Shown in pieces: positions 63,119-64,000 of a stretch of 64,000 nt of DNA. The stretch lies in contig CAUYUJ010017775.1 of the NCBI GenBank assembly GCA_963575745.1, positions 38,812 to 102,811 of the forward strand. The letters run 5' to 3'. Source of the stretch: Prorocentrum cordatum (taxonomy: Eukaryota; Sar; Dinophyceae; Prorocentrales; Prorocentraceae). Position 1 is the stretch's first letter. The number at the start of each line of letters is the position of its first letter. The notes beneath the pieces were generated by a model that did no database searches, was not told the origin of the DNA, and was given only the letters and a program-made list of their open reading frames with translations. Made by a program: the position numbers and the translations under genes.

Positions 63119-63205
63119 GATGACCTTTCACCGAGGGTACCCTTGCATCCTTGCCTCCTCGGTCCATCCTGACCCTCTGGCCTTGCATCCTTACCGCGCG
63201 TCCCG
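63119..63205 (+). repeat. Short interspersed repeat, partner of 6785
   Basis: TACCCTTGCATCCTTGCCTC is followed by CTCGG-CCATCCTG. An internal CCTTGCATCCTTACCGCGCG repeats the theme once more. Confidence 0.6.
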
Positions 63206-63367
63206 ATGATCCTGTCGCACCGGCACCGTATAACCAGACATCTGATGATGTGGTTTTCCATCCGTCGGCCCCAGAGATCTCGACTCCTTCCCAAGGGGTA
63301 TTTTGTTTTTCAAAGAAACACTCAAAAAACAAGGTTTTAAGTAAACAACGAGTGTTTTGAAACAGCT

Positions 63368-63369
<2 letters not shown>

Positions 63370-63460
<91 letters not shown>

Positions 63461-63477
63461 TATATATATATATATAC
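63370..63477. repeat. Poly(T) (88 bp) and (TA)n
   Basis: An uninterrupted run of T to 63457 is followed by TA units to 63477. On the minus strand this is (TA)n then poly(A). Confidence 0.95.
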
Positions 63478-63640
63478 ATAAAAAAACAAAAAAAACATAT
63501 ATGAAAAAATATTATTAGTATCATTATCTAAATAATATAGATACGATAACCAAAAAGATAGTAACATAACCAGTTCTTTGACTTCCATATACGATAACCA
63601 AAAAGATAGTAAAATAACCAGTTCTTTGACTTCCAAAGCC
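63478..63640. other. AT-rich island with 48-bp tandem duplication
   Basis: The segment is strongly AT-rich in an otherwise GC-rich window. It contains two copies of a 48-bp unit starting ATACGATAACCAAAAAGATA at 63541 and 63589, differing at about two sites. Minus-strand frames give short hydrophobic peptides (FTIFLVIV or WLFYYLFGYRI), but no gene is identified. Organelle origin is possible and untested. Confidence 0.6.
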
Positions 63641-63833
63641 CAGTGTGGTCCCACATCTATGTTTGATTTTCCCAGGGCCCGGCAGGCCTCCTCCCCGGAG
63701 GCCGAGGTGAGGAGTGCGCGCGCCCGAACCTGGTGCGTCCGAACTCTGGGCACTTGGCGCCCTCCCGCCCGAGCTTCGACGGTGGCGCCGCCGAGGCCCA
63801 GGGAGTGGCACCTCCGTGCGGGGCGTTCCAGAA

Positions 63834-63868
63834 GGAGGAGGAGGAGGAGGAGGAGGAGGAGGAGGAGG
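63834..63868. repeat. (GGA)n microsatellite
   Basis: Short pure GGA run near the window end. Confidence 0.92.
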
Positions 63869-64000
63869 GCCCCGCCCCCGGCGCATCTCGCCTCCAGCGG
63901 AGAGGCCGGCGGAGATCCGGTGAGCGCCTCCAGCGGCGGCGGGTCCGCCGCCGGCGGGCCCGCCGGCGGAGAGGGAGAGGCGCGGCCAGTGGGCGCCCTC

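Overview
The window comes from a dinoflagellate nuclear genome. The decisive evidence is an exact 21-nt match to the dinoflagellate spliced leader (DinoSL), on the minus strand at 24440-24460, at the 5' end of a LINE retrotransposon. High GC content, very low gene density, large microsatellite load and heavy retroposon content fit this. A GC-rich free-living lineage such as Prorocentrum fits better than the more AT-rich Symbiodiniaceae, but that is inference. I recognise no rRNA, tRNA, snRNA, CRISPR or bacterial-type operon.

The strongest genes belong to retrotransposons, all on the minus strand. (1) A structurally complete LINE lies at 18364-24460. It starts with the DinoSL relict and has an ORF1 (zinc ribbon plus coiled coil) and an ORF2 (AP-type endonuclease, reverse transcriptase, zinc knuckle, RNase H, C-terminal Cys/His domain). 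It ends in two copies of an 8-bp repeat, and both ends abut (GGA/TCC)n. (2) A 5'-truncated LINE with an uninterrupted reverse transcriptase lies at about 57270-59499, again between GGA/TCC tracts. (3) A frameshifted LINE reverse-transcriptase relic lies at 37893-39140, inside an array of ~100-bp repeats. The only host-gene candidate I would defend is a frame-broken RRM-like RNA-binding protein gene (48381-49053, minus). A few exon-like scraps are listed with low confidence.

The rest is repeat-structured. There are five palindromic, MITE-like element families: 4441-4683; 4737-4872; 41463-41649; 42261-42408; and a four-copy family at 15661, 27855, 34223 and 34966. Tandem arrays include a 73-bp array, a 155-bp higher-order array built from a GCTGAG-type hexamer, a 90-bp array open in both directions, a TTCCTTGGTCTTGG-type minisatellite, a ~100-bp array and a 0.83-kb duplication. 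A dispersed 'gggcctcttggggccgtcttgg' minisatellite family often ends in a conserved CATCGGAAG/AAAAGGCGAG tail. Several 70-200-bp interspersed repeats occur in pairs. Two 100-N assembly gaps both sit next to microsatellites.

Layout: 1-4.4 kb repeat-poor noncoding; 4.4-7.6 kb foldback elements and SSRs; 8.3-8.7 kb exon-like scraps; 11.7-15.5 kb tandem arrays; 15.6-16.1 kb nested repeats with a MITE; 18.3-24.6 kb full-length LINE; 25.9-27.35 kb GAT/ATG tract; 27.8-35.2 kb MITEs and GGA tracts; 36.6-39.5 kb repeat array with LINE relic; 40.2-42.4 kb 90-bp array and two foldbacks; 44.6-47 kb minisatellite and SSRs; 48.4-49.2 kb RRM candidate; 49.2-57 kb SSRs and minisatellites; 57-60 kb truncated LINE; 61.6-62.8 kb duplicated module; 63.4-63.64 kb AT-rich island.
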